Assembly: GCF_003967515.1 (NCBI RefSeq)
Contig: NZ_BIFQ01000002.1
Span: forward strand, 1,240,001 to 1,304,000
From: Dictyobacter aurantiacus
Lineage (GTDB): Bacteria; Chloroflexota; Ktedonobacteria; Ktedonobacterales; Ktedonobacteraceae
DNA: 64,000 nt
Direction of reading: 5' to 3'
Shown here in pieces: positions 34,944 through 44,838 of this stretch (positions within the stretch are counted from its first letter, which is position 1; each line of letters opens with the position of its first letter). The notes under the pieces are model-generated. The model did no database searches. It was not told the DNA's origin and saw nothing but the letters and a program-made list of their open reading frames with translations. A program made the translations under genes and the position numbers.

Positions 34944-36239
34944 TTAGCTGGCGTAGGTTGTCTGATTGCGGGTGGCGATTGAAAAGTGGAGTGGATAGTT
35001 GATAACCAGGGAATGGAAGGCGCCATCGCGTTCTTCAGTGAAGTGATAGACGACATCGTGATCGGTCTCGGCAATAAAGATGTTCTCGCTGATCGGGAAG
35101 AGCGCTACCTCTCTGGCTCCTTTGCGCAGCAGGATGCGCTGGTCCTGCTCTACGACCTCTATACGTGATCCAGGCATATCATAGTGTCCCACAATCTTCT
35201 TGATCTCGACGAGCTCGCGGGAAAGCGTCTGGTAAGTGGCGGTGGGAAAGCTGATATATTGGGCTGCGATCTCTAGCGCGACGCGTTCCGTAGAGAATTC
35301 CCGATAGTTGGTCAGGATCAGGATTGTCAGGTTGTCCTCGATAAATCTTGTGATGAGCGAGCGAAAACCATTGGCCCAGCCGCCATGGCAGGCCAGCGTC
35401 TTGCCACGGTACTTTGAGAAGGACCAGCCGAAGCCGTATTCCACGCAGCGTCCATCGGCCAGACGCACAGGTGTAAACATCAATTGCTGCGTGTCAGCGT
35501 CGATCAGTGTATGATTGTGTAGCGCTTGCTCCCAGATGAGCAGATCTTCTAGCGTAGACTCCATGGCGCCAGATGAGTGGGTGCTGATGCTGCTTGTGAA
35601 AGGTGCCGGAATGATAGTATCGTTCTGATTGATATAGCCGCTGGCCCGATTTGGAATAATCGGTGTTGTACATTGGAAGTAGGAGTGGTGCATCCCTAGC
35701 GGCTCCAAGATGGCCTGCCGGATGAATCTCTCATAGTCGATGCCTGTGACGCGCTCAACGATCAACCCCAGCAGGTGATAGCCCGAGTTGCCATAGCAGA
35801 AATTGGTGCCTGGCTCGAAGAGTAATGGTAGATGACGAAACAGGGCGATCACTTCTTCGATGGTCAGGTGCCTTGCTGCCTGGTCCTGGAATACTGGCAG
35901 TTCTGCCACATTGACCAGGCCCGAGGTGTGCGTGAGCAGGTGTTTTAATGTGATGTTGTGCCAGGCCGGGGGACAATCGGGTAGGTAAGCGGTCAGGTGA
36001 TCTTCAATGTGGAGCCTGCCCTGCGTTTGCAGGATCAGGATGGCCATGGCGGTAAACTGTTTGGTGAGTGAAGCGATGCGAAAAACTGTATCGGGCCGAA
36101 TGGGCACATTCCATTCCAGCGAAGCCAGCCCGTAGCCCTGACAATGTAGCAGGTCCCCTCCCCGCAAAACGCCAATGGCCGCTCCAGGGCCATTGTGAAC
36201 CAGGCGTGCCTGTACTAAAGAATCAATAGTCTGTCTCAT
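34944..36239 (-). CDS. Class C beta-lactamase-like serine hydrolase
   Basis: 431 aa from ATG 36239 (AAGGAG eight bases upstream); the 51-codon extension of the open frame lacks such a site. Penicillin-binding fold: SLTKQ (SxxK nucleophile and Lys, about 69-73), YGNSGY (YxN motif, about 157), HGG near CHGGWANGF in place of KTG. The C-terminal 100 aa form an extra beta-rich domain typical of beta-lactamase-related (esterase-type) enzymes. No signal peptide is visible, so the protein may act in the cytoplasm as an esterase or peptidase, not as a true beta-lactamase. Confidence 0.85.
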   Translation of the reverse strand: MRQTIDSLVQARLVHNGPGAAIGVLRGGDLLHCQGYGLASLEWNVPIRPDTVFRIASLTKQFTAMAILILQTQGRLHIEDHLTAYLPDCPPAWHNITLKHLLTHTSGLVNVAELPVFQDQAARHLTIEEVIALFRHLPLLFEPGTNFCYGNSGYHLLGLIVERVTGIDYERFIRQAILEPLGMHHSYFQCTTPIIPNRASGYINQNDTIIPAPFTSSISTHSSGAMESTLEDLLIWEQALHNHTLIDADTQQLMFTPVRLADGRCVEYGFGWSFSKYRGKTLACHGGWANGFRSLITRFIEDNLTILILTNYREFSTERVALEIAAQYISFPTATYQTLSRELVEIKKIVGHYDMPGSRIEVVEQDQRILLRKGAREVALFPISENIFIAETDHDVVYHFTEERDGAFHSLVINYPLHFSIATRNQTTYAS

Positions 36240-37218
36240 TGGGAACTCCTTACAAGAAAGAGATGATAAAGGCAGGCTATATGCGTGTGTCCTCGTATCT
36301 GTTTCGTATCGTGCTGGTTCTGCTGATCGGAGTAGCGACATGGTTGGTGAACGAGCCTGACGAAACAGGGATGCTTCGATATCTATGCTCATTCATCAAC
36401 ACCATCATGGTGGAGCATGGGAAAATCAAAGGGGAAAGCACGCCTCAACGCGTCTCAACCTGGTTGGACACTGAACTATATCCTATGGCTATAGCATACA
36501 AAGTTTCTGCTTGAAAAACAATTGACCATGCTCATATTGGCCTCTATCCTACAGATCTATCCCCCGTTCAGGCTATCGATTGCTCATCGTTATATCTCCA
36601 GAACGATCACAATAATCAGGATCGCCAGCGCCATCGATCCGAACGCACTGTCCCCGCCCTGTCTTTTCCAGGAAAGCAAAATGATAAGACATGGTATAAG
36701 ATATATAAGACATCTAAGCAGGTAATAAAAAAAGAGGTATTGCTTATAGGTCGGACCTTTTTTAATCTTTTTTTGTGTTTTTTCCCACCTCACTTTTTTA
36801 TATCTCCTATCCAGTAGTGTAAAACCTGCTTCACTCTAGAAGCATATAGCTGCTGGCAGATTCCTCTAAGATTCTTCATCAGGTTCGACAATTTTTCTGG
36901 CGCATACGTTTTTATTACCGATTAATATGCTCTTTGCCGTCCATGTTCATTATGCCAATCATTTCTGGCGCTGTGGTGATGAAGTTGGACCGAGCAATTT
37001 TTCATCTCCTCTGCACAGCTTTTTTTATTTGAAAAGCGATTTGGGAGTTAGCAGAAATGTTCTCTGCTTATACTTTGAACATGTTCTTTGCATTGCAGTG
37101 TACATTGCAAGCTATGTTGAAACATTTTGTATCGTCCTTTCGCTTTGAATTGTTTATCTATTCATTTTTTGAACTGTGCTTTGCCAGGAACTGTGTGTTC
37201 AGAAGGGATCTACTTGTT
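36240..37218. other. 980-bp region without a convincing gene
   Basis: A/T-richer than its surroundings. It contains a 91-codon + strand frame (36239-36514) and a 67-codon hydrophobic - strand frame (36590-36793), neither with a good ribosome site. T-runs at 36766-36785 may belong to a terminator. It may contain the promoter of the small gene at 37219. I see no RNA gene. Confidence 0.4.
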
Positions 37219-37461
37219 ATGAGTGAGGTTGCTAAGCTTCGTCAGCAAATCGAGTTGGAGCTGGTGGCGATGCGCCGTGGTCTGTCCGGTCTGTCTTGTG
37301 GTGATGCTCGCCATGCCTTTATTCGCGCGCGGATGGATCGTGTGGGAGTATGCCAGGACCGGCTGGCCCATCATCTGGGCGAGAGCGATGCGACGCTGGT
37401 AGTGTGTGAACTGTACATCCAGACGATGGAAGAGATGGAGCGTGTGGCCGAGACCGTGTAG
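37219..37461 (+). CDS. Small conserved-looking helical protein, unknown function
   Basis: 80 aa (MSEVAKLRQQIELELVAMRR...). It is almost entirely amphipathic helix, with two cysteines and charged heptad-like spacing that suggests a coiled coil or helical hairpin. The start ATG 37219 is chosen because upstream in-frame codons read as non-coding A/T-rich sequence. It lies 106 bp ahead of a PP2C phosphatase gene on the same strand and may be its regulatory partner; this is inference from position only. I do not recognise the family. Confidence 0.6.
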   Translation: MSEVAKLRQQIELELVAMRRGLSGLSCGDARHAFIRARMDRVGVCQDRLAHHLGESDATLVVCELYIQTMEEMERVAETV

Positions 37462-37567
37462 TGTGTGAATGTTATCGCTCTGTAGTGCTTGCTTGTAGAT
37501 GCTTGTTTTGCGATTCAGCTCGGTATTTGTGGCTTGCGACGTTTTGAGCACACCAGAGGAAAAGAGC

Positions 37568-38911
37568 ATGTTTGCAGAGTTTTTGACAATGTATGATATT
37601 CATCGCTGGCTACGCTATGTGTCCTGGCTTGGTCTGGGCTTGCTGTTCGTCTTTTTTCTGGTGGCTGAAGGCGGTCTGCCTCCACAGTCCTGGCTGGCTT
37701 TAATCCAGAGCGTATCGGTGCTACCGGCTCTGTGGCCTGCTCACGGTATCTCGTCTCTGACGCATGTGGTGAACCCGTTGATCTGGTCGGTGATCTGGGG
37801 GTGTCTGTGGTACGTGGCGTTAAGAGTTTGTAAGGTCCTGTTTCAGCATCATCAACAGCTGTCGGCACAGATGGCCCGGCAGTTAAGCGGATCCTGGTTG
37901 CCAGCGAACCAGCTGTCACTGGCCGTCTCACCTCAGTTACATGCTGGTAGTGATAGCCTGGGAATAACGGTACCGCGTTTACGCCTGCCACAGCGTTCTC
38001 CCATCTCCGGCGACTCTGGATCACTGGTCCTGCCGCGCGGACCCATAGTCAGAGACGTGGCGGATGTGCCGACGCGTCCGGCAGTTGAGCCCGCTCGCCT
38101 GACTGTGCCGCTGGATGCGCTGCCCGCTGAGTATCCGGCGGCGCTGCCTTTGCGTGTTGGCGTCGGTTGGCATACAGGCCTGGTGCGTCGTGATTCCCCC
38201 AATGAAGACAATATCGTGGCGTTCCAGGGAACGTATACCTACCAGGGCCATTTATTGCCGTTTGGCCTGTTTGTGGTCGCCGATGGCATGGGTGGTCACG
38301 CGGATGGTCTGCTGGCCAGCCGCATTGCCATGCAGAGTATGTCGTATACCGTGTTGCAGAACATCATCATGGGACGCGAATTGAGCAACGAGTTCTTTAT
38401 CGATATGCTGGTGGGCGGTGTCGAGTGGGCCAACATGGCCATTTTCCAGCGGGCGCAGGCCGATGGTACCGAAATGGGAACCACCCTGACGGCCGCGCTG
38501 GTGATAAACAGGCGGGCCTATGTGGTGAATGTGGGCGATAGTCGCACCTACCTGTTTCGCGATAGCAGCGGTCTGACGCAGGTGACGCGCGATCATTCGC
38601 TGGTGGCGTCATTGGTGGCGTTTGGTGAGATTACTCCGGATGAGATCTACACCCATCCTGAGCGCAGCAAGATTTATCGTAGCGTGGGCCAGGGTGAGGA
38701 GCTACATATTGATTCGTTTGTCGTTGATCTTCAGCCGCACGATCGCCTGCTGCTGTGTTCAGATGGACTGTGGGAGATGGTGCGTGATCCTGCTATTGAG
38801 CGCGTGCTGCGGGCAAGTGATAGCGCCCCTGTAGCGTCCGATCGGCTTGTGCAGATGGCGTTGCGTGGTGGTGGTTGTGACAATATCAGCGTGGTGGTGC
38901 TGGATGTTTAG
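37568..38911 (+). CDS. Membrane-anchored PP2C-family Ser/Thr phosphatase
   Basis: 447 aa from ATG 37568 (GAGGAAAAGAG just upstream). Two N-terminal hydrophobic segments (about 14-36 and 60-85) anchor it. A Pro/Arg-rich linker follows, then the PP2C domain (about 205-447): RRDSPNEDN (first metal motif), VVADGMGGHADG, GTTLTAALV, VVNVGDSRTYLFR, VTRDHSL, LLLCSDGLWE, GCDNISVVVL. All metal-binding aspartates are present. It removes phosphate from Ser/Thr and would oppose PknB-like kinases such as the one at 23.8 kb. Confidence 0.9.
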   Translation: MFAEFLTMYDIHRWLRYVSWLGLGLLFVFFLVAEGGLPPQSWLALIQSVSVLPALWPAHGISSLTHVVNPLIWSVIWGCLWYVALRVCKVLFQHHQQLSAQMARQLSGSWLPANQLSLAVSPQLHAGSDSLGITVPRLRLPQRSPISGDSGSLVLPRGPIVRDVADVPTRPAVEPARLTVPLDALPAEYPAALPLRVGVGWHTGLVRRDSPNEDNIVAFQGTYTYQGHLLPFGLFVVADGMGGHADGLLASRIAMQSMSYTVLQNIIMGRELSNEFFIDMLVGGVEWANMAIFQRAQADGTEMGTTLTAALVINRRAYVVNVGDSRTYLFRDSSGLTQVTRDHSLVASLVAFGEITPDEIYTHPERSKIYRSVGQGEELHIDSFVVDLQPHDRLLLCSDGLWEMVRDPAIERVLRASDSAPVASDRLVQMALRGGGCDNISVVVLDV

Positions 38912-38966
38912 CTGGCGACCGTACCGGATACCTTGTCGGCCCGGCACGATCACTATAGCGATGGGA

Positions 38967-39689
38967 TCAGGCTTTGACGAGATGTTGTTTGAGCCAGGAT
39001 AAGGTATGTTCCCAGGCGTCGGCCGAGTCATCCGCCCGGTAGGTGTCGCGGTTGGTATGGAAAAATGAACGCCTGGCCTGTGGATAGACGATAATATGGT
39101 GTTTTTTCTCATGCCTGGCCAGTTTTTCCTGTAGCCAGCGAATGTAGTCCTGGGAGATCGTCTCGTCCTCCCCACCATAGATGCCCAGGAAAGGGGCCAC
39201 GGTCGCCTGAATGGCCTGCTCATGGCTGGGATTATCGGGATCACCCTGGCCACCATAGAAGATAATTAGCGCGCCTACCCGGTTGGCGTGCCCGGTCGAA
39301 GCGAGCATGGCGGCCAGACTGCCCCCGATACCGAAACCGAGCAGGCCAATTTTCTTAGGATCAACCAGGGGCGAGTTCTCTAAATATGCGATGGATTGCT
39401 CTATCTCCTGCAGGGCGCTCTGTCGATCAAGCTGTTGTGCGAGCTGCTGGGCCTCCTCAGCATCTGTGACCACCTGGCCATGATACAGGTCAGGGGACAG
39501 CGCGACAAAACCTTCCTGTGCCAATCGTTCGACCACCTGTTGCATATGGGTGTCGATGCCCCACCACTCTTGCAGCACGACAACACCCGGAAACGTCCCC
39601 TCCCCTTTGGGGTGAGCCAGGTAACCAAATGTTGATCTTCCCGCCGCCTTAAATTCAACAATCTGTGAATGAATAAGCATATACGTCAT
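38967..39689 (-). CDS. Dienelactone hydrolase-like protein lacking the Cys nucleophile
   Basis: 240 aa from ATG 39689 (39680 also possible). Fold elements of dienelactone hydrolase are clear: FPGVVVLQEWWGIDTHMQQV (with the conserved Glu), ALSPDLYHGQ, KIGLLGFGIGGSLAAML, GIYGGEDETIS. The nucleophile elbow normally reads G-x-C-x-G-G; here it is GFGIGG, with Gly at the Cys site. The His normally found before the terminal Phe (GHAF) reads RRSF. The Asp region remains. Two of three triad members therefore seem lost, so the protein may not hydrolyse lactones; a binding role or another residue may serve. It is divergent from the GH15 gene. Confidence 0.8.
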   Translation of the reverse strand: MTYMLIHSQIVEFKAAGRSTFGYLAHPKGEGTFPGVVVLQEWWGIDTHMQQVVERLAQEGFVALSPDLYHGQVVTDAEEAQQLAQQLDRQSALQEIEQSIAYLENSPLVDPKKIGLLGFGIGGSLAAMLASTGHANRVGALIIFYGGQGDPDNPSHEQAIQATVAPFLGIYGGEDETISQDYIRWLQEKLARHEKKHHIIVYPQARRSFFHTNRDTYRADDSADAWEHTLSWLKQHLVKA

Positions 39690-39918
39690 ACCTTTATCTT
39701 CATTTTTTTTGATTGCGGGCCAGCGCAATAAGGCATACAGATGGATGTGGCCATTATATTGGAGGCCTCATTGTCTTATACGGACAATTGTACTGTTTCG
39801 TTTGCATGAATAATCTAAGACGCTCCAAATGGGCTATAGCTGCGGCATTGCCGCAAGAGAATTTATTCTTCTTGATCGAAGATCATTGTTCCGTTTATTT
39901 GGAAGAGGGGCCAGTTTT

Positions 39919-39938
39919 GTTGTACAACATGGTACAAC
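39919..39938. promoter_or_regulatory. Inverted repeat GTTGTAC-N6-GTACAAC
   Basis: Perfect 7-bp arms in the 362-bp gap between the divergent dienelactone-hydrolase-like and GH15 genes. Operator-like in size; the binding protein is unknown. Confidence 0.3.
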
Positions 39939-40051
39939 TGATACTGTGGGTGTCTGATTTTCTGGATGTGCTTTGTGTATTCATCATCTTGTAGCGAGTT
40001 GTTGCTGGTTGTCTGGTGTGAGGCATTCCACCAGAGTTGTGGGAAGGAATA

Positions 40052-41893
40052 ATGATGGAACAGGTACGATCTGCGGCTTATCAGCCAATTGAAGATTATG
40101 GAATCATTGGCGACCTGCATACCGTCGCCCTGGTCGGCAAAAATGGTTCTATCGACTGGTGCTGTATCCCCCGCTTTGACTCTCCCAGCGTTTTCGGGGC
40201 CATTCTGGATGCGCAGAAGGGTGGCTTTTTTAAGATTTCCCCCGACCTGCCTGCCACCGATGTGCGAACCCGGCAAATGTATTTTCCTGAGACGAATATC
40301 CTGGTGACGCGTTTTTTGACCAGCAATGGTATTGGTGAGATTATTGACTTTATGCCGATCCGGCAATCGTGGGATGTTGGTCATCCGCATCACATTATCC
40401 GTTCTGTTGCGGTGGTGCAGGGATCGTTGCCGTTTGAGATGATCTGTCGTCCCCGATTTAATTATGCCCGTGACGAGCATACCGCGCGCCTCTTTGACCA
40501 TGGGGCTGTATTCTATAGCAAGGATCTCTGCCTTGGCCTGGCGACTCATGTCCCCTTAACCGAGGATGGACAGGGTGGGGTACACGCGCATTTTACACTG
40601 CATGCTCACCACCGTGCGTATTTCTTGCTGGAGTGTACGAGTGAGAGTGATGTCAGCCTGCATCCTATGACGGCACGGCACTTTCAAAAGGATTTTGAGG
40701 AGACGATGGATTTCTGGCAGCGTTGGCTGTCAAAGTGCACCTATCAGGGTCGCTGGCGTGAGATGGTGCAGCGCTCGGCTCTGTTGCTGAAGCTGCTGAC
40801 ATACGCGCCAACGGGAGCGATTGTAGCAGCCCCCACGACCAGTCTGCCAGAATGCATCGGCGGATCCCGCAACTGGGATTATCGCTATGCGTGGCTGCGT
40901 GATGCCGCCTTTACCCTCTACGGCCTGCTGACGCTGGGTTTTTATGACGAGGCTGAAGCCTTTATGGGCTGGTTGGATAACCGCTGCCACGATCTGGAAC
41001 CTAATGGCTCATTGCAGCCTATATATGGCATCGATGGACGTGCCCGGTTGGAGGAGTTCACGCTTGATCACCTCGAAGGCTATCGCAAGAGCGGTCCCGT
41101 TCGTATCGGCAACGGAGCGTACAGGCAGAAGCAGATGGATATCTATGGAGAACTACTCGATTCCATTTATATCTTTAATCGCCACCAGGATATTTCCTAT
41201 GATCTATGGAAGCAGTTGCGGCATTTATTGACGTGGCTGGAGGGCCACTGGCGTGAGCCCGACGAGGGGATCTGGGAGGTGCGTGGGGGACCCAAACCAT
41301 TCTTGCATTCACGAGTCATGAGCTGGGTCGCGTTTGATCGTGCCCTGCGCATCGCGCGCCATCGAGGTTTGCCAGCCCCCATCGCTGATTGGATGGCTGT
41401 GAGCGCCGAAATTTATGATGATGTGATGGAAAATGGTTGGCATGCCGGCACAAAGAGTTTTGTGCAGTATTATGGTAGCGCAGAAGTAGATGCCAGCTCT
41501 CTGCTGATGGTCCTGACCAAGTTCTGTGGCCCCACTGATCCACAGATGCTCAGCACCCTGGACCGCGTTTTGCGTGAGCTGACGACCGATTCCCACGTCT
41601 ATCGCTATATCCCAGCGCGGGCTGCCAATGACGGCCTCATCGGGAACGAAGGAACCTTTAGTCCCTGTAGCTTCTGGCTGGTAGAGACGCTGGCGCGCTC
41701 TGGACGCCTGCTGGAGGCGCGCCTGGTCCTGGAGAAGATGCTGAGTTATGCCAATCACCTGGGACTCTACGCGGAAGAGATCAGCCCGGTTGGTGAGGCA
41801 TTGGGCAACTTTCCCCAGGCCTTTACCCACCTGGCCCTGATTAGCTCATGTTACAACCTGGATCGAGCCCTCAATGGCACCCTGCTCGGGTGA
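40052..41893 (+). CDS. GH15 glucoamylase/trehalase-like glycosidase
   Basis: 613 aa from ATG 40052 (GGAAGG six bases upstream). The N-terminal beta-sandwich (about 1-240) opens YQPIEDYGIIGDLHTVALVGKNGSIDW in two recognisable parts: the D-Y-x-x-I-G-D entry and the G-S-I-D-W strand. The (alpha/alpha)6 barrel follows, with SRNWDYRYAWLRDAAFTLYGL, the QMDIYGEL motif and NEGTFSPCSFWLVE. Bacterial GH15 enzymes of this layout hydrolyse alpha-glucans or trehalose from the non-reducing end. No signal peptide, so it is probably intracellular and trehalose or maltodextrin is the likely substrate. Confidence 0.9.
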   Translation: MMEQVRSAAYQPIEDYGIIGDLHTVALVGKNGSIDWCCIPRFDSPSVFGAILDAQKGGFFKISPDLPATDVRTRQMYFPETNILVTRFLTSNGIGEIIDFMPIRQSWDVGHPHHIIRSVAVVQGSLPFEMICRPRFNYARDEHTARLFDHGAVFYSKDLCLGLATHVPLTEDGQGGVHAHFTLHAHHRAYFLLECTSESDVSLHPMTARHFQKDFEETMDFWQRWLSKCTYQGRWREMVQRSALLLKLLTYAPTGAIVAAPTTSLPECIGGSRNWDYRYAWLRDAAFTLYGLLTLGFYDEAEAFMGWLDNRCHDLEPNGSLQPIYGIDGRARLEEFTLDHLEGYRKSGPVRIGNGAYRQKQMDIYGELLDSIYIFNRHQDISYDLWKQLRHLLTWLEGHWREPDEGIWEVRGGPKPFLHSRVMSWVAFDRALRIARHRGLPAPIADWMAVSAEIYDDVMENGWHAGTKSFVQYYGSAEVDASSLLMVLTKFCGPTDPQMLSTLDRVLRELTTDSHVYRYIPARAANDGLIGNEGTFSPCSFWLVETLARSGRLLEARLVLEKMLSYANHLGLYAEEISPVGEALGNFPQAFTHLALISSCYNLDRALNGTLLG

Positions 41894-41962
41894 CTAACCA
41901 TCCGTTCCCGGTCATTGAATGTGACAAAGTGTGATTGAAGAGGTGGCGTTTGTCCTATCAGT

Positions 41963-42742
41963 TTAGTGGCCTGACAATTGCTGTATGGGGACGATAGCAT
42001 AGCCACGCTGTTCTAATGCCTGAATGATGAGTGGTAGTGCCCCCACTGTCTGCGTGCGATCACCACCGCCATCGTGCATCACGATAATGGAGGTATTGCC
42101 GGTTTCCCTCAATGTTGTCTGGACGATAACGTTGACACCAGGACGTTGCCAGTCGAGGCTATCGACATCACCCAAAACTGGCTGTAATCCGGCTTTTTCA
42201 ATCTGCATACGTACCATGTTGTTGATGGAGTTATATGGAGGTCTCATCAGTGTTGGTTTGATGCCAATGGTTTGCTGAATAATATGGTTGGTAGATTCCA
42301 ATTGCCACATTACCCCGGTTGGGCTGAGTGCCGTTAGCCGAGTATGGTTCCAGCTATGGTTGCCGATAGTGTGACCCGCCGCATAAACCATCCTGGTAAC
42401 CTGGGGATGAGCCTGGACGTTTTGCCCCAGATTGAAAAAGGTAGCATGCAGATGGTATTGATTCAGGATAGTCAGGATCTCTGGCGTATAAGTAACATCT
42501 GGCCCATCGTCAAAGGTCAATGTCACCTTTTTCTGATGTCCTGAACTGTGGCAAAGGAGTGGGTGCGCCTGCTTAGCCAGGATGGCAATACCGGGAACTG
42601 GCGCCAGATGTGCTCCTAATCGTGGTATCGCGGACACAATGGTAACAGGTTGTCCAGCTGGCAGATGCACTGAGCTGGAACCTGTGAATGACATGGTGGT
42701 GAACAGCAAACCAATAAGTATAAGTGCAAACCGATAGCGCAT
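41963..42742 (-). CDS. Secreted polysaccharide deacetylase (NodB domain, CE4)
   Basis: 259 aa. Signal peptide or single N-terminal anchor (about 1-24, FALILIGLLFTTMSF). NodB domain: LTFDDGPDVTYTPEIL (catalytic DD), HTIGNHSWNH (metal H-x3-H), RPPYNS, and LDWQRPGVN and IIVMHDGGGDR. All catalytic elements are present. These enzymes remove N-acetyl groups from peptidoglycan or chitin-like polymers outside the membrane. The gene is convergent with GH15, with 69 bp between stop codons. Confidence 0.9.
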   Translation of the reverse strand: MRYRFALILIGLLFTTMSFTGSSSVHLPAGQPVTIVSAIPRLGAHLAPVPGIAILAKQAHPLLCHSSGHQKKVTLTFDDGPDVTYTPEILTILNQYHLHATFFNLGQNVQAHPQVTRMVYAAGHTIGNHSWNHTRLTALSPTGVMWQLESTNHIIQQTIGIKPTLMRPPYNSINNMVRMQIEKAGLQPVLGDVDSLDWQRPGVNVIVQTTLRETGNTSIIVMHDGGGDRTQTVGALPLIIQALEQRGYAIVPIQQLSGH

Positions 42743-42954
42743 GGCTTTCCCTCATTGGGGGAATAACAGGTACGGACTCCATGTCTTTCTCTTCCGGTCC
42801 TGATAAGAGAAACTGGCAACATGGTAATTGTTGCCGATATACTTGATGCTGGGTCCATAAAAATTTGAAAGTAATAGTTAGAGATGTACAAAAAATGGAG
42901 TACTACAACTTGCGCTGAATGGTTGAAGAATATAGTGGAAGAGAATGGCTAAAA

Positions 42955-43040
42955 AAGGAGCCACTGTTGCGGCTCCTTCAAACTTACCTATAAAGTATAC
43001 CTGATTGCCGGACAAAAATCAAGTCTTTTGCCCGGCAATC
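42955..43040 (-). terminator. Two stem-loops after the DHA2 transporter gene
   Basis: AAGGAGCC pairs with GGCTCCTT (42955-42962 and 42971-42978). A larger imperfect hairpin GATTGCCGG...CCGGCAATC (43003-43011 and 43032-43040) lies next to the transporter stop codon. The second is the likelier terminator for the - strand. No gene is seen in 42743-43047. Confidence 0.6.
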
Positions 43041-43047
43041 TTTTCAC

Positions 43048-44787
43048 CTAGTGCAGCATGGCGGGGCTGACGCTTTCAACCTCTGTTGTGAGGTCGTCAA
43101 CAGTCTGCGTCTTTTTTCTGGTCATGCTACCGCGCAACGGCACCTCTTTCAAGAAGAGCGCAGCGACCAGGCCGATCACCATCAACACCAGGCTGAGGAT
43201 AAAGACGTTGTGGATGCCCTGGGTTAATCCCACCTTCACCGCCTCGATCAACTGGCTGTAGATGACTTTTCCCTGTGGACCATATTTGCTGAATTGCTGC
43301 AGCATCTGTTTCTGCGCATCAGGTGAGAGCAGGATATTTGGATTATCGAGCGCACTGATCAGCTTCGCAGGTAGCATCAGTTTGAGGTTGGCGGGCAGAG
43401 CATTATGGAACGCCGGCACATAGGCTGATGACATCAATGAACCCATGGCGGCCAGCGCCACCGTACTACCGATCGAGCGGAAGAAGGTCAGCGCCGAGGT
43501 TGACTCACCAATTTTGTCCGGCATCACATTCTGCACGGCGATGGTGTAGGTTGACATGCCAAAGCCCAATCCCAGGCCAACGACAATCATCGCGACCGAG
43601 AGATCCAGATTCGCCGAATGCACGTTCAGGCGATACAGGAGGTACATACCAGCGATGGTGATCAGCAGACCAACGATGGCGACCCATTTGTATTTGCCGA
43701 AGCGCGAGATCAACTGGCCCGAGATGACGCTACTGATCATCAAGGCGATCATCATTGGCGAGAGCAGCAGTCCACTATTGGTAGCTGATACGCCCATCAC
43801 TCCCTGTGCGAAGAGTGGCAGGAAGAAGATACTGCCAAACATGCCCATGTTCGTGATCATGGTGACCAGGATTGAGATGCTGAAGATGCTATTTTTGAAC
43901 AGGCGTGGATCGATAATGGGCTGCTCTCCACGATGCGCCAGCCTGATCTCATAGATGAAGAAGCCGACGAGGGCCACCAGCGCGAAGCTAAAGAGTCCGA
44001 TGATCTGCACTGACAGCCAGGGCAGGTCTCCACCAGCCCACGTGAAACCCAGCAGCATTGGCACCGTTCCCAATACCAGTAGCACGGCACCGATATAGTC
44101 GATCTTTGTCTTTGCTACTTTTCTATGCAGGGTAGGCATCAGGAAGATCAGCACGCCGAGCGCGATCAGGCCGATAGGTAGATTGACATAGAAGACCCAG
44201 CGCCACGTCGTATTTTCCGTGATCCATCCGCCAACTGCGGGTCCCAGAATAGACGAGAGACCGAAGACCGCGGTAGTGACACCCTGCCATTTGCCGCGCT
44301 CACGCGGTGTGAAGAGATCACCAACGACCGCGATGGCGATCGGGAGCAGGGCCGCGGCTCCCAGACCCTGCAAGGCACGGAAGGCGATCAGCTGATTCAT
44401 GGTCTGGGCCGCGCCCGAGAGGGCCGAACCAAACAGGAAAACGCTGACCCCGATCAAAAAGATCGATTTGCGCCCGAAGAGGTCTGATAGTTTTCCGTAA
44501 ATGGGCACCATCACGGTTGATGTCAACATATAAGCCGTGGTGACCCAGGTATAGCGATCAAAGCCCTGCAGTTCAGAGATGATATGCGGCATGGCTGTTG
44601 ATACGATTGTCTGGTCCAGCGAGGCCAGGAGCATGACCAGCAGCACGCCCAGCATCGTCAGGAGTGTCTCTCTTTGCGTGTAGCGTGGCTGATCCACGTT
44701 TGGTGTTTCAGCTGACAATGGAGGAGTCGCATTGCGCTCGACAGCAATCCCGTCCATTGGCTTTGCTTGTGTCGGACTCTTCATCAT
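43048..44787 (-). CDS. DHA2-family multidrug exporter (EmrB/QacA type, 14 TM)
   Basis: 579 aa. Fourteen hydrophobic segments; motif A in IYGKLSDLFGRKSIFL after helix 2, the R-x3-G motif RALQGLGAAALLP in helix 4, and motif C-like ILGPAVGGWI in helix 5. It exports lipophilic cations or antibiotics by proton exchange. The upstream TetR gene on the same strand ends 51 bp before this start, so the two form one operon and the TetR is its probable repressor. Confidence 0.9.
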   Translation of the reverse strand: MMKSPTQAKPMDGIAVERNATPPLSAETPNVDQPRYTQRETLLTMLGVLLVMLLASLDQTIVSTAMPHIISELQGFDRYTWVTTAYMLTSTVMVPIYGKLSDLFGRKSIFLIGVSVFLFGSALSGAAQTMNQLIAFRALQGLGAAALLPIAIAVVGDLFTPRERGKWQGVTTAVFGLSSILGPAVGGWITENTTWRWVFYVNLPIGLIALGVLIFLMPTLHRKVAKTKIDYIGAVLLVLGTVPMLLGFTWAGGDLPWLSVQIIGLFSFALVALVGFFIYEIRLAHRGEQPIIDPRLFKNSIFSISILVTMITNMGMFGSIFFLPLFAQGVMGVSATNSGLLLSPMMIALMISSVISGQLISRFGKYKWVAIVGLLITIAGMYLLYRLNVHSANLDLSVAMIVVGLGLGFGMSTYTIAVQNVMPDKIGESTSALTFFRSIGSTVALAAMGSLMSSAYVPAFHNALPANLKLMLPAKLISALDNPNILLSPDAQKQMLQQFSKYGPQGKVIYSQLIEAVKVGLTQGIHNVFILSLVLMVIGLVAALFLKEVPLRGSMTRKKTQTVDDLTTEVESVSPAMLH

Positions 44788-44838
44788 TATAATCTTCCCA
44801 CTTTTTTTATTATGTTAACGTATTTTACGCGTGTTAAC

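Noticed and set aside
36239..36514. 91-codon + strand frame with one hydrophobic segment
   Set aside because: Overlaps the start/RBS of the serine hydrolase gene, lacks a good ribosome site and ends in non-coding-like sequence; could still be a small membrane protein.
36590..36793. 67-codon hydrophobic - strand frame
   Set aside because: A/T-rich with no ribosome site and no neighbour that would explain it; too weak to call.
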